Positions 54,225-64,000 of a stretch of DNA of 64,000 nt are shown here, in pieces. This DNA comes from Notolepis coatsorum (lineage: Eukaryota; Chordata; Actinopteri; Aulopiformes; Paralepididae): contig OZ020601.1 of assembly GCA_963971535.1 (NCBI GenBank), positions 24,104,471 through 24,168,470 of the forward strand, given 5' to 3'. The position numbers and the translations under genes were made by a program. The notes beneath the pieces are model-generated. The model was not told the DNA's origin. It ran no database searches and was given only the letters and a program-made list of their open reading frames with translations. Position 1 is the first letter of the stretch. The number at the start of each line of letters is the position of its first letter.

Positions 54225-55790
54225 TTTCAGACAGCAGGTGAAAGTTGACCCAAATGTGATTTTTTTTCTTTGCTCATATGTGACTCAGATCAAGTTTCTC
54301 CTAACAGTGTGAACAGTGCAAATCAAATGGAATTCTGATTTGGGCCACTTTCATATGTGGTTCTAAATCAGATGCAGGTCTGAATTTTTGCAATGCAACC
54401 TCAGTCTGAACAGTCAGGTCCGAATGCATGCGACTTTTAAGTCACTCTAGATCAGGGGTCGGCAATAGGCGGCCCGCGGGCCAAAATTGGCCCGCCAGCA
54501 ATAATATCTGGCCCTTCAGAATATATATATATTTTTTTAAATAAATAAATAAAAAAATAAAAATATCAGACCAACTAGGCTAGGCTATATGTTAGCTATA
54601 ATGTCCAAATAGAGAAACTACCGCCACCTAAAGAATGCTTATTATACGTTGTTTTATCCATGTTGAGAGTGAATAACAGGTAGGCAGCGAGGTGCAATGT
54701 AGTGCTTGCTCAACATGAAAAAAGTCGGTGGACAGCGCCTGGTGCTGAAATAACAAACAAGCCACACCACATGTGTGGTGTGAGATTAAAACATCAGTTC
54801 AGTAAGTCATTCAAACTTTATCTTTACTTATATATGACTGACGGCACCACACATGTGAACAGTAACAATGCAATTAAACTGAAGTCAAATCAGAGCAAAA
54901 AAAGCTGAATCTGCTTCAAGAAGATGCGCTACATTAGGTATATAAGGAATTACAACGAGACATTTATTAACTAAATAAAAAATACTATTAGGCTTTTAAC
55001 CCTCTAAAGCCGGGCGCAACACTAGACATGTTTTGTAAAACATTAAATATCTTTGGATTTGTTTGTGATAAAGACTTGCGTTATTGTATCGGAATCGATT
55101 GTCATCTAAAAATGTAGTGCATCTCTCAGAGAATGCGCGGATGTAAAGCATAGAATCTTGAAATATCTAGATTGGTTGTTTTCTCTAGACTGCATCTAAT
55201 CCGCTGTATCTATCCATTTATCATATATCTATGTCTGTCACTATAGCCAATGGAAATGCTAGAAATGGTCACATGGACTGGGAGAACCAATGGAAAATTC
55301 CTATTGTTTCTCAATAGTCCAGTGCGCTCCACAGAAAGGGCCGTCAGATAGACACATTGGTTGTGCGTAATGTAAGATAGGCCAATAAGAGAGGGGCGCT
55401 TGTCTCTGGTTTTATAATAAAATGGCAAACAGACAAAGGTATAATGTTCAGTGCAAATGTGTATGTCGGTGACAGTTTATTAGGCCACCTATGCAGCTCG
55501 TTTATTTTGTCCATTATCTGCCTCTGCCACAAATGTATGTCTTAGTTATAAGGTGGTCTGTCACAGAGTTAAAATGTTTTCACTATCAACATATAAAATT
55601 AGCCATTGTTTTTGTTTCCGGCCCCCCATACAATGGCTTGGAAGAAATTTAGCCCTCGGCCAAACTTAATTGCCTACCCCTGCTCTAGATCGACATTCAT
55701 CACAATTCTGTGCTGGCAGGAGTCACTGAATACAAACATAGAAGACCGCTGTGATGGAGGTGGTCAGTTGAGGGGCAATGAGAAGTTTAC
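54225..55790 (+). mobile_element. Harbinger-like non-autonomous element split by a hAT
   Basis: The outer parts 54225-54452 and 55691-55790 ('gtgaaagttgacccaaatgt', 'ttgcaatgcaacctcagtct', 'cacaattctgtgctggcagg') form one sequence once 54453-55690 is removed. 'cacaattctgtgctggc' recurs inverted at 59942-59960 next to a Harbinger-like protein remnant. Borders are approximate. Confidence 0.5.
54453..55682. mobile_element. hAT element (CAGGGGTCGGCAA) with perfect TSD
   Basis: Left CAGGGGTCGGCAATAGG and right, inverted, CAGGGGTAGGCAATTAAG. Perfect 8-bp duplication ctctagat at 54445-54452 and 55683-55690. Typical hAT termini. 1230 bp, no transposase recognised. Confidence 0.95.
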
Positions 55791-56006
55791 CCTATAAGAA
55801 TTTGGGGTGATACTTCTGTACAAGCAAAACTTGAGGCGACGTATCATAACCGCTCTGTGTTCGAAAGCATATTGAAATAAGAAATGGCTCTCCTTTACCT
55901 CTTCCTCACCCCCATTATCATCTGCTCAACTTAAAAAAAATTATTTCTTTATTTTACATGAAATATAAAACAAAACATAACACACAATAATAGACATGAC
56001 TTATCT
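55791..56006. other. Short direct repeat flank of the composite
   Basis: 'catctgctcaactta' at 55919-55933 recurs at 58615-58629, just past the composite's right end. Confidence 0.7.
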
Positions 56007-56349
56007 TAGGGATGGGTACCGAATTCGGTACTTTTAAAAAAGGTACCTACCGAAACACGTCGGTACTACAGAGTATCGATTCACGTGAGATCCGCTGGTG
56101 CCAACTTTCTGTACAATGCGCAAAAAAATCCGATTCCATCACGTTTTGTTGACCGCACGTTAAGGCATAATACAATTTTCAAATCTCTTTGGGTGTTTGC
56201 AATTCATGGGGACTGGGGAGTATATGTCTCATATCTATCTTGGTAGTGGGCAGGTTGTTAGAAAGTGTAGCTCAGTTTCCACATCTGCTCTGTCTGACAT
56301 GGCTGTTAGCCACGGAGCATCTTTAGAGGAGAGAGTGAATCCGGGACAC

Positions 56350-57242
56350 TAGGCGTGTTCGAGATTGATTTTGGCTCGCCTCGAAAATAGACGAGTAGCC
56401 GAGTACAGCCGGGGGAGGAGTCAGAACGTCGGACACTTCCGATTTCACGAGAGCCTCTCGCCTAGTATCGCATGGCAGATACGCTTTCACCACACACACA
56501 TTACACACCTGTCCAGCTCATTATAATGCAATGGCCGTGTGCAAAATTAGATCAGATTCAAATGTACAGCACACCATATACTGCTATAGTGGAATATACT
56601 ATTCATATACCATAATGTATACCATCTTGTTGTGCGCTCCTGGCCACATGCACACACAATACACTGCTGAATAATTCTGTTTTGCATCAATATATATATA
56701 TGTATACTGTGTATATTGAGGCTAAACAGAATTATATATACAGTATTGAGGCAAAACAGACGACGCATGTGTGTATGTGTGTGTGTGTCTGACAGCTTGA
56801 AGTTTATCATGATGATATTATGATAACACATAACGTTATTTGAGGAAGCTCTTGGTACCCAAACTCCTGTATCCAATAATAATAAATATATCTGATAGAC
56901 AGGTACGCGGGACCCGTACTGTAATAAAGTTTTCAATCAATCAAACGTCTCATAACTCCCTGGCTGTCACGTGGCTGGTGACTGACAACTTTTCTGAGCC
57001 AATAGGCGCTTTGCGCGACCATAGCAAGTCGCTTCCCAGCCGGGAGCAACCGGGTGAGAGGTACTGTGGAGCCTCGCTCTGAAGGCTGTGCGTGGCTCGC
57101 TCCCGCGAGAGTTCCGCGCCTCGTCTCATCAGATTTTCAGAGCAAGTCGGACAACATTCTAACCGCCATGCAACGCGCTTGGCGAGGCCGTAGTAAAACC
57201 TGCGCAGATCTGCGTCCGCCTAGCCAATCTCGAACACGCCTA
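56350..57242. mobile_element. Nested DNA transposon, perfect 18-bp terminal repeats
   Basis: TAGGCGTGTTCGAGATTG at 56350-56367 is exactly inverted at 57225-57242; flanking 'act' on both sides suggests a 3-bp duplication. A LINE 3' end of the (AATC)n family ('gtaataaagttttcaatc') lies inside at about 56915-56943. Open frame 57054-57584 crosses its border and is not a gene. Confidence 0.8.
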
Positions 57243-57598
57243 CTGGCTCTGTTCATGGTCACGAATGGATTCCAGCTTCATTTATTTAATACAGATGACA
57301 AACGTGTTGTTTCTGTTTTTCTTTTTTACATACTTGCGCCACACGGAACAACTGATCACTACAGCCCAGGATCATATTACTGTAGCCAGTCTCTTGAAAC
57401 GCCACTATCTCCAAACTTCCACTCCTCTCGAAACGTTCTTTTGCTATGTGCTCTCTCTGCCGCGGTGGGTTTTATTTTTAGCGGTCGGCTTACTCCTTCC
57501 ATAGTTTCACATATTTGTAACCCATTTGACGTTCTTAAGCTGACGTTAGCTAAGCTAACCGTCGGACATAACGTTAGCTCCTAGGGCTACAGTGCAAG

Positions 57599-58242
57599 CC
57601 GGTGTTGTGCCAAAATCCTACCCCTTGCCACAATCTTACCCCACCCACTCAGTCAGCGTTGGTTAATACTGCTGGAGCATTGGTTCATTTTAAGTCAGAT
57701 TTTTCCTTGCACGATTTGGCACGCCGTGTGGGAGCAAATTCGAGACACATATTCGGTTGCAAAAAGGTGTCCCACGGTCTCCTCTATGGCCATGAAAATG
57801 TTCACGCGGATCGGAATCACGGTGCGCCCGTGGGACACTTTTCCGTTTCGGAGAGTTTATTCCACGCTTTCGGCTTTCCTTTTCTAAGCATTTTCGGGGC
57901 TACATGTAAATTAGTCAAAGTTGCGGGACGCCCAGATGTACCCACGGTAGAAAGCTCGCGTGGAGCCCATAATAGGCTCACTTAATACAGCATTTTTAAA
58001 TCACACGACATTTTCAGGGTTGCGAGCCAACCTTTTCCCCTCGTTTTCGATGATGGAAGTGATTTTGGAAAAGCTTCGGCACGCCGAGAGGTACCCGTGG
58101 ATTTAATCTCGCGAGGATCGGGGCAATATTCGGCCCGTGGGAGCAGTCACGGGAGCAGTCACGCAAGTTATTGAATTTGTACCGTTTTAGTGGGTGGGGT
58201 AAGATTGTGGCAAGGGGTAGAATTTTGGCACGACACCGGCAC
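57599..58242. mobile_element. Nested DNA transposon with ~52-bp terminal repeats
   Basis: 'gccggtgttgtgccaaaatc' + 'ctaccccttgccacaatc' + 'ttaccccacccact' is mirrored at 58190-58242 with only a few differences. The interior shows 'gtgtcccacgg' / 'gtgggacac' palindromic echoes. No protein. TSD not resolved. Confidence 0.85.
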
Positions 58243-58773
58243 AACTCAGGACAGAAGAGTAGAGGATGTGACGTCGGTAAACAAGCCACACACACCGCAG
58301 AGCGGGTCTTCTCTTCTCCAAAGCGGGGGTGGAGCAGAAATAACTGCTAGAATACTCAATCAGCAGCAGAGTAGTTCATTGCTCCTAGATTGTTAAAATA
58401 CTTTACATCAGTAAGATGTAAATAATAATAAAGTAATAATAATACATTATTTATTTATTAAATATGAAGTTGGGATTTTTTTTTTTACAACCGAGGTAGG
58501 TAGATACAATTTTTAGAGACTAAAGTACAGAAAAGAGGTACCGTTGGGTACCGGTATCGATTCACAGGTACCGTGAAAGGTGAAAGGTGAATGTGAAAGG
58601 TACCCATCCCTACCCATCTGCTCAACTTATACATTAAACCATAAACTGACTTCAGGGTCAATCTTCAGGGTCTGACTTCAGGGTCAATCCGGAGTGTTGA
58701 ATGTCCCGTGACTAAGACTGGGAGGACGTGACCCTCTTTGCGCCGCCCCTGTGCCTCAAATAGATCCGCTATC

Positions 58774-58860
58774 AGCTCTATCTTTAATCTTTCAAAATGT
58801 TCAGTTGCTATCGCTATTAGCTCTATCTTTAATCTTTCAAAATGTTCAGTTGCTATTGCA
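58774..58860. repeat. 45-bp tandem duplication
   Basis: 'agctctatctttaatctttc' + 'aaaatgttcagttgctat' twice. Confidence 0.9.
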
Positions 58861-58879
58861 TGCACTCATCTGTGTTTCA

Positions 58880-59245
58880 CTACACACATGAGTGCATGCT
58901 TACCAACTGTCCGTCTGCAACACTACTATCACCAACATCTAAGAAGGGAGATCCCCCCTTGAATGGCCCTTCTAAGGTTTCTCTCCTCCACACTGCCTGT
59001 GGAGCTTTTTTCCCTATTGTTAGGTTTTAGTGAGTTTTCCGTTACCTTCGCGTGGGGTATGTCTGGGAGTGCTTGCATTCTTTCATTTATTTGCATTCAT
59101 CTAAAAAATGTTGGACCTTATGGTGTTCTTGTTCTGTTCTTGACTTATTGTTATGTTTTCTTCTTGACTGGTTTAAAGAAGACCTGTACGGCCCATGGGG
59201 ACATTAACGTGTGTTGTCGGGCCTTATAAATACATTTGATTTGAT
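58880..59245 (+). mobile_element. LINE-type 3' region
   Basis: 'ctaagaagggagatcccccc', 'ccttctaaggtttctctcc', 'ctgtggagcttttttccc' and the end 'cttataaatacatttgattt' look like the 3' untranslated end of a fish LINE. No coding part; assignment is from memory of similar repeats. Confidence 0.45.
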
Positions 59246-59469
59246 CTTTTATTTTTTTTCATTTATGCATGTGGTTCCTTTCAGGAGCGTGACCATCTTG
59301 GCCACATTATTAACATTAAAAATAACGTAAAAAGATCAGATGTGAGTAATAAATCATTATTTAACACTAACTAAAGATTGCATTACGACCGTAGCCATTA
59401 TGCATTGAATGCCAGATGAATGGCATCGCCTCTCAGATCGGTGTGGCTGAACCCAGGGATATTGCACTA

Positions 59470-59976
59470 TGGCTACATTCACACTGCAAGGCTAGTGCTG
59501 AATACGGCATTATTGCCCTCAACCGATTTTTTTTGTTTGGACGTTCACATTATTATTATTATTGTTTTTAAATGTGGCCAATATTCCAGTGTTAACTGGT
59601 CACGGCCCTGAACTGACCCTGAACTGCACAAAATAACAATAACAACGACGTCACACGCCACACTGTCATACAGAATTTAACATGGAGGCCAATGAAGTCA
59701 GCATTTATGGTTTCGTTTATAAGTTGATGTGCGGTGGAAGCCAGAGAACTTTTGACCAGATGATAACATGGATGGAGAGGAAAAAGCCACATTATTTATT
59801 ATGGCTTTTTGTGGAGAAAATGGCAGCTATTTCTGTACAGAGGGGTGTGTGGATGCGGAGTTGGTGCCAGGAGTGGTGGTATCGTGAAGTGAATGGCTTC
59901 ACAGAAACACATTTCCTAGCCGTCTTCACTGAGCGACTCCCGCCAGCACAGAATTGTAACGAATGTCGTTCTGGTC
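59470..59976 (+). mobile_element. Harbinger-like element fragment
   Basis: Left edge 'ctacattcacactgcaag' followed by subterminal sequence like 54225. It contains the transposase-like frame 59682-59960, and its right part is cut by a hAT end at 59977. Confidence 0.5.
59682..59960 (+). pseudogene. Harbinger transposase N-terminal remnant
   Basis: ATG at 59682, about 93 codons. 'VWMRSWCQEWWYREV' then 'FTETHFLAVF' resembles the N-terminal 'R-x-W-x-R-x-x-x-x-W-W' / 'F-x-x-x-F-R' region of HARBI1-like transposases. The DDE nuclease domain is absent, and the frame runs into non-related G-rich sequence after about 59975. Function unlikely. Confidence 0.45.
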
Positions 59977-60080
59977 CAGTGGTTCCCAACTACAGGGGGG
60001 TGGGGGGGGGGGGGGCATGGAGACGTCATGGAGGGCAGACGTTGATGTTCTATGGTTATTGGTTGCCGTTACACAAAATC
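59977..60080. mobile_element. hAT left end (CAGTGGTTCCCAAC)
   Basis: Characteristic terminus CAGTGGTTCCCAACTACAGG followed by a poly-G tract (59995-60015). No right end was found, so the border is arbitrary. Confidence 0.5.
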
Positions 60081-60171
60081 AGTTATATCATCTTTGGTAG
60101 CATTTTGTCTTAGTGAACAACACTGATGGTGAGTTTTATATCTTAGTGAAAAACATTGTGATTGTGTTTTA

Positions 60172-60330
60172 CAAAACCAGGAGCCAGAGGTGGACTGAGG
60201 TGAACTGGAGAGATAGTTAACATTGTGATGGTGAGTGTTTTATATCTTAGTCGACTTTATATAAAACACCCTCACAATGTTAACCATCTCTCCAGTTCAC
60301 CTCAGTCCACATCTGGCTCCTGGTTTTGTT
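60172..60330. repeat. Hairpin with ~65-bp arms
   Basis: 'aaaaccaggagccagaggtg' to 'gagtgttttatat' pairs with 60262-60330, ending 'tctggctcctggtttt'. 'gatggtgagt' is also repeated directly near 60125. Confidence 0.9.
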
Positions 60331-60921
60331 TAGCGTGTTTTGGTCAACACCATGCTTTTCAGAAATAAATATATAATAATTATTAAATAACTTTGAAACA
60401 ATTTGTGTTCAATTGTATCTGAATTGGGAGATTGAAATTTGTTTTCTCTAACGAACATATCTGCATATCGCTATATCCATTTCTATAATTATTTCCTATA
60501 ATTTTTCTATCCAGTCCAGTGCACTCCGCAGATTGGTGTTGAAGGCAACATCAAAATGTATTTATTCTCTCTCCCCCTCTCCCTGTGTGTGTGAGTTTTT
60601 ATAGTTGAAACTTATAAGTTCAGTCTAGTGTTTTTGATTTAACGTTCCGCTGTGATCACTTTTTCCTCTAACAGAATAATCACCTCTTTTTTCATAGTCA
60701 GCTCTTTGTTGTATGTTTTTACAGTGAGAGTTAAATAAGTTTATTTTTTTGGGATACAAAAGCCTCTGTTCCTCTCCTTCCTTTAATGGAAAACCTGTGT
60801 GGGGATTTAACTCAAAGTTAAAAGTAAGACTGTAAACTGTCTCTCATAGCAACACATCAATAACAAAGCCAGTGTTTGATCTTTTACTTTTTTTCTCTTT
60901 TATGGTTCATCTGAGCTATTG
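60331..60921. other. Unassigned sequence
   Basis: AT-rich, no recognised feature. Confidence 0.4.
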
Positions 60922-61207
60922 TTAACACTTTGGGTGCCGGGAAACGCTTTTCAGCGTCATTCCCGGCCATGCTCAAGACGCTTTACAGCGTCTTTGATCT
61001 GTTTACATCTTTTTTCGATTTTCCCCGTCTGAACTTCACCGCGGAGCTTTTGGCAGAAAATTTGAACAGGAAACTGCATTTCCTCTCAAATTACACTAGG
61101 TGGCAGTGTCCCCCTATCTTCTAACACTATCACATGAGGGTGAATATTGTACCCCACAATGAATCTGGCATTTGATTGGCCAGATGCAGTGGCCAATGTG
61201 ACCACAG

Positions 61208-61217
61208 GTATAAAAAG
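61208..61217 (+). promoter_or_regulatory. TATA box-like site
   Basis: 'gtataaaaag' about 290 bp inside the piggyBac-type terminus and about 310 bp before the ATG at 61525; no other strong candidate stands upstream. Confidence 0.5.
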
Positions 61218-61524
61218 TTTGCGCGATCCCAGAATCGACGAGGTTTTGGAGAGAGAGAGAGAGATAGATAGAGCGATAGAGAGAGAGAGATTGAGAGATA
61301 GATATTTGAATTGAGATCAGCCTATAGTCTATATTTATAGTGTTATACAGTATAGTGGTAGTATCAGAATAATTGTAAGGTTTCAGCTGTGCTTTAGAAA
61401 GTACTTAGTCGTGCTAAGTAGTAGTACTATTGTGAGGGATTAGTGTGTAGTCTAGGTAGTATATTTCAGTAGTAGTAATAGTAGTTTGATCAGTTAGTAG
61501 TTCCATTTAGATTATTAGTTCAGT

Positions 61525-61906
61525 ATGAGGAGACGTAGTGTAGGTAAGCGAGGCGACAAACCGACAGCGGATCGGTTTGTTCAAACGAAGCTGGCGTTTG
61601 GACCCGCGGTTGCAGCAGCGGCACCAACGACCGGACGTTTGGTAGCTCCAGCAGCGGCACCAACGACCGAACCTTTGGTAGCTCCAGCAGCGGCACCAAC
61701 GACTTTGGTAGCTCCGATCGGAGAGAGCCGTGAGACCGTTGCTGGGCCCAGCAACGCGTCTCGCCCCGGGACCGGGAACGGCTCTCCCCGACGCAGTTCG
61801 AGGAAGAGGAAGGCTGCCGCTGTGGTCATAGCTTCTTCATCCGAGTCAGTGGACAGCGATTCGACCACCCATGAATTTGATGGGAGCGCCGATTGGGAAC
61901 CACCAG
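61525..61906 (+). CDS. Candidate piggyBac-element gene, exon 1
   Basis: 127 codons plus one base, ending at CCACCAG|gtaatt. Basic start (MRRRSVGKRGDKPTADRF), then three Ala/Pro/Thr repeats of the type 'LVAPAAAPTT' (residues ~45-75), a basic stretch 'RRSSRKRKAAAV' that could be a nuclear localisation signal, and a Ser/Asp-rich end 'SSSESVDSDSTTHEFDGS'. An acidic, low-complexity N-terminus is common in piggyBac transposases and PGBD proteins, but no conserved domain is present in this exon. Identification therefore rests on the TTAA terminus and layout. Confidence 0.5.
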
Positions 61907-61929
61907 GTAATTACACGGTCTTATATATA

Positions 61930-62171
61930 TGTGATTGTGTGTGTGTGTGAAACGTGTATTTGATGATTTACCTAACGCTAATCGATTCATTGTATACTGT
62001 GAATATGTAACGTTAGTTCGCCAAACCAACGCCGATATGCATTTATTATATGTGATTGTGTGTGTGTGTGAAACGTGTATTTGATGATTTACCTAACGCT
62101 AATTGATTCATTGTATACTGTGAATATGCAACGTTAGTTCGCCAAACCAACGCCGATATGCATTTATTATA
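61930..62171. repeat. 121-bp tandem duplication in the first intron
   Basis: 'tgtgattgtgtgtgtgtgtg' through 'ccgatatgcatttattata' occurs twice with two or three differences. Confidence 0.92.
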
Positions 62172-62177
62172 TTATAG

Positions 62178-62287
62178 CTCCGGAGTCATCTGACGATGAT
62201 CTCGATTTGGGTCGGAGGTGTACTTATGGGTCTGATTCATCGCACGAGTCAGACGTGGGACGCGGTGGTGGTCGACGAGGGGCAATG
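62178..62287 (+). CDS. Candidate piggyBac-element gene, exon 2
   Basis: Acceptor 'ttatattatag|CTCC', donor 'GGCAATG|gtacgt'. 110 bp; after completing the split codon it reads PESSDDDLDLGRRC, then TYGSDSSHESDVGRGGGRRG. Acidic/Ser-rich composition continues that of exon 1 and the frame joins cleanly. Splice sites are predicted by eye. Confidence 0.45.
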
Positions 62288-62375
62288 GTACGTCATGTTG
62301 CAATGTGAATATTGTTTTACGTGCATGTTCAAATCGATAGTTGATGACCATGTGCTACACGTTAGGTTGCATGGC

Positions 62376-62625
62376 CTTGTGTGTGTGTGTGTGTGTGTGT
62401 GTGTAGGTGCACGCCCTTTGATGTGTGTAGCTATCAATGTAAGTGATATAGTTGCATGCTGTGCAGGACACCATGTGCTAAGTTGGGGTGCACAGCCTTT
62501 GTTGTGTGTGTGTGTGTGTGTGTGTGTGGGTGCACGCCCTTTGATGTGTGTAGCTATCAATGTAAGTGATATAGTTGCATGCTGTGCAGGACACCATGTG
62601 CTAAGTTGGGGTGCACAGCCTTTGT

Positions 62626-62656
<31 letters not shown>

Positions 62657-62750
62657 GTGCACGCCCTTTGATGTGTGTAGCTATCAATGTAAGTGATATA
62701 GTTGCATGCTGTGCAGGACACCATGTGCTAAGTTGGGGTGCACAGCCTTT

Positions 62751-62785
<35 letters not shown>

Positions 62786-62880
62786 GTGCACGCCCTTTGA
62801 TGTGTGTAGCTATCAATGTAAGTGATATAGTTGCATGCTGTGCATGCCACCATGTGCTAAGTTGGGGTGCATGGCATGTA
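62376..62880. repeat. ~125-bp tandem repeat, four copies, each with (TG)n
   Basis: Each unit has 'ggtgcacgccctttgatgtg', 'agctatcaatgtaagtgata', 'ggacaccatgtgctaagttg' and a (TG)n stretch of variable length. Long open frames on both strands are artefacts. Confidence 0.95.
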
Positions 62881-62894
62881 GGCCTGTTTGAAGT

Positions 62895-63210
62895 GAGATG
62901 GAGTAGGGCGTCTTTTTCTTTTACAAGGGCTTGTGTGTGTGTGTGTGTGGTGTGTGATATGCAGGCCTCGCCATAGTTCAAAGGTGTTTGAGAGGGTTCA
63001 AGCCTTTGATGTGGTGTGTGTGTGTGTGTGTGTGTGTGTTGTAATCAATGCTATTTCATTTAGCATAGTCCCAATATAATTGATTACAGCACACACACAC
63101 CACATCAAAGGCATGAACCATCTCAAACACCTTTGAACTATGGCGAGGCCTGCATATCACACACCACACACAAGCCCTTGTAAAAAAAAAAGGCCCTACT
63201 CCATGCTTTG
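62895..63210. repeat. Long hairpin with ~130-bp arms
   Basis: 'acaagggcttgtgtgtg', 'gcaggcctcgccatagttca', 'aaggtgtttgaga' and 'cctttgatgtggtgtgtgtg' return inverted at 63083-63200. The loop holds 'gtaatcaatgctatttcatt'. Not coding. Confidence 0.92.
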
Positions 63211-63249
63211 ATGTACAATGGCCGCTGATTTATTTTGTGTTCATTACAG

Positions 63250-63291
63250 GATCTGACACCGAATCCGGGGCTGATACACCAACATGCTTGG
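63250..63291 (+). CDS. Candidate piggyBac-element gene, exon 3
   Basis: Acceptor 'ttcattacag|GATC', donor 'GCTTGG|gtatgt'. Direct joining to exon 2 gives DLTPNPGLIHQHAW. In the next phase it reads SDTESGADTPTCL, which fits the acidic style of exons 1 and 2 better but would need a different exon 2 end. Frame therefore unsettled. Confidence 0.3.
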
Positions 63292-63392
63292 GTATGTACT
63301 AACTACATTTATGTATGTAAATGTATTACTATTGTGTTTTATGAGACTTACTTACTGAATGAATTTAATCCAATTCAGATTCTGGCGCAGAC

Positions 63393-64000
63393 TAGGGCTG
63401 GGCGATATGGCCTAAATATGATATCACGATATTTTTTTACCTTTCGGCGATACACGATACGCATCACAATGTTTTCCCTTTTTCCCCAAACAATTCTTTA
63501 TGAGGCTTACCAAGACAGTATTTGAGTTTTCAAGCTAACATTAAAGACAAAAGACCCGGTGGTATTCAAATAAAGTCTTTATTGTTTCTTAACCTCCAAA
63601 ATAAATCAAACAAATGCAACATATACAGTGCAACTTGCAATTCTGAGTCAGACTTTGACACACAGTAAATTCTTAACTTAACCTCTAAAATAAATAAATT
63701 TAACAAATTTAAGAAAATACACATGCCAAATGTGTAACTTTTCAAAATAACAACGTTATTGCTTTTCAATTAGTGCAGTGTGTGAACTTCACATGTCCTG
63801 AGAAAAATGAATAGAAGATAATTAACCTCTAAAATAAATAAATGTAATTATTCAAGGTTATTGAAAATATAACGATAACAAAGTTCTTACTTTTCAATTA
63901 CTTTTCAATCAGTGCTGAATGAAAATAAACAAGTACAAAAAAATACAAAAAAAACCTAATAAATAACTTCACAGGTTATGAGCGAGGAAAACGAGCCTAT
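63393..64000. mobile_element. hAT MITE (TAGGGCTGGGCGATATGG), right end outside window
   Basis: Starts TAGGGCTGGGCGATATGGCC with 'gatatcacgatattttt' next, a terminus typical of fish hAT miniatures. The interior has repeated 'taacctctaaaataaataaa'. It interrupts the piggyBac-type element. Confidence 0.7.

Larger units (their letters stand above)
56007..58612. mobile_element. Composite hAT element (TAGGGATGGGTACCG ends) with nested elements
   Basis: TAGGGATGGGTACCGAATTC at left and 'aaaggtacccatcccta' at right, with 'gagtatcgattcacgtgag' and 'ggtaccggtatcgattcac' next to the ends: the same family as 19987-20393, but 2.6 kb instead of 0.4 kb. The extra length comes from insertions: a repeat like 49581-49960 (56239-56290), then 56350-57242 and 57599-58242. 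8-bp flanks do not match. Confidence 0.82.
60922..64000 (+). mobile_element. piggyBac-type element, 5' part, with split gene
   Basis: TTAACACTTTGGGTGCCGGG at 60922 is the same terminal type as 41055, 46840 and 51181. Downstream are a TATA box, a long ATG frame and exon-like segments (below). The right terminus lies beyond the window, and the DDD catalytic domain is not in view, so autonomy is untested. Confidence 0.6.

Noticed and set aside
57054..57584. 176-codon plus open frame
   Set aside because: It crosses the end of the nested transposon 56350-57242 and resembles no known protein.
41055..61500. Calling each TTAACACTTTG terminus an autonomous piggyBac
   Set aside because: No DDD transposase domain is visible in any copy; only the 60922 element has gene-like structure.
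62196..62981. Long Cys/Val and Thr/His open frames
   Set aside because: Generated by the (TG)n-bearing 125-bp tandem repeats.
50310..64000. Search for the preceding bckdhb exon (GALYHSQSPEAFFAHCPG block)
   Set aside because: Not found by eye; the upstream intron probably extends past 64 kb.

Overview
The window looks like TE-dense genomic DNA of a ray-finned fish, probably a teleost; species cannot be fixed from sequence alone. The reasons are several hAT miniature families, TTAA-flanked (piggyBac-type) elements, L2 and RTE LINE fragments with short tandem 3' tails, tRNA-derived SINEs, abundant microsatellites and minisatellites, and a split vertebrate gene with introns of several kb.

Host gene: three consecutive internal exons of bckdhb (branched-chain 2-oxoacid dehydrogenase E1 beta) lie on the minus strand at 50201-50309, 42156-42253 and 37758-37868. 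Their splice sites and phases join without a gap. I found neither the 5' exons nor the last exons here. So roughly 50.3-37.8 kb is bckdhb intron and exon, and the low-coordinate part is probably downstream intron or 3' flank.

Layout. 1-5.7 kb: a SINE carrying a fold-back insertion, then hAT miniatures. 5.7-8 kb: an internally deleted hAT element with a ZNF862-like transposase exon, itself carrying a 616-bp near-perfect palindrome. 8.1-11.7 kb: a minisatellite split by a LINE that is split in turn by another insert, then a probable solo LTR. 12-21.6 kb: three large minisatellites (47, 47 and 43 bp units), one split by a hAT miniature with an 8-bp duplication. 22.7-29 kb: SINEs, one with an amplified internal segment, and hAT-like elements. 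30-34.7 kb: RTE and L2 LINE remnants and three GC-rich minisatellites. 37.9-50.9 kb: bckdhb introns filled with hAT, piggyBac-type, SINE and multi-hairpin sequence. 51-60 kb: more piggyBac-type and hAT elements, a 2.6-kb nested composite and a Harbinger-like remnant. 60.9-64 kb: the 5' part of a candidate piggyBac-type gene with TATA box and intron-like structure, running off the window edge.

Limits: everything is read by eye. TE superfamilies rest on terminal repeats, target-site duplications (TSDs) and recognisable protein motifs. Family names and exact percent identities were not computed. Most long open frames here are produced by tandem repeats and are not genes.
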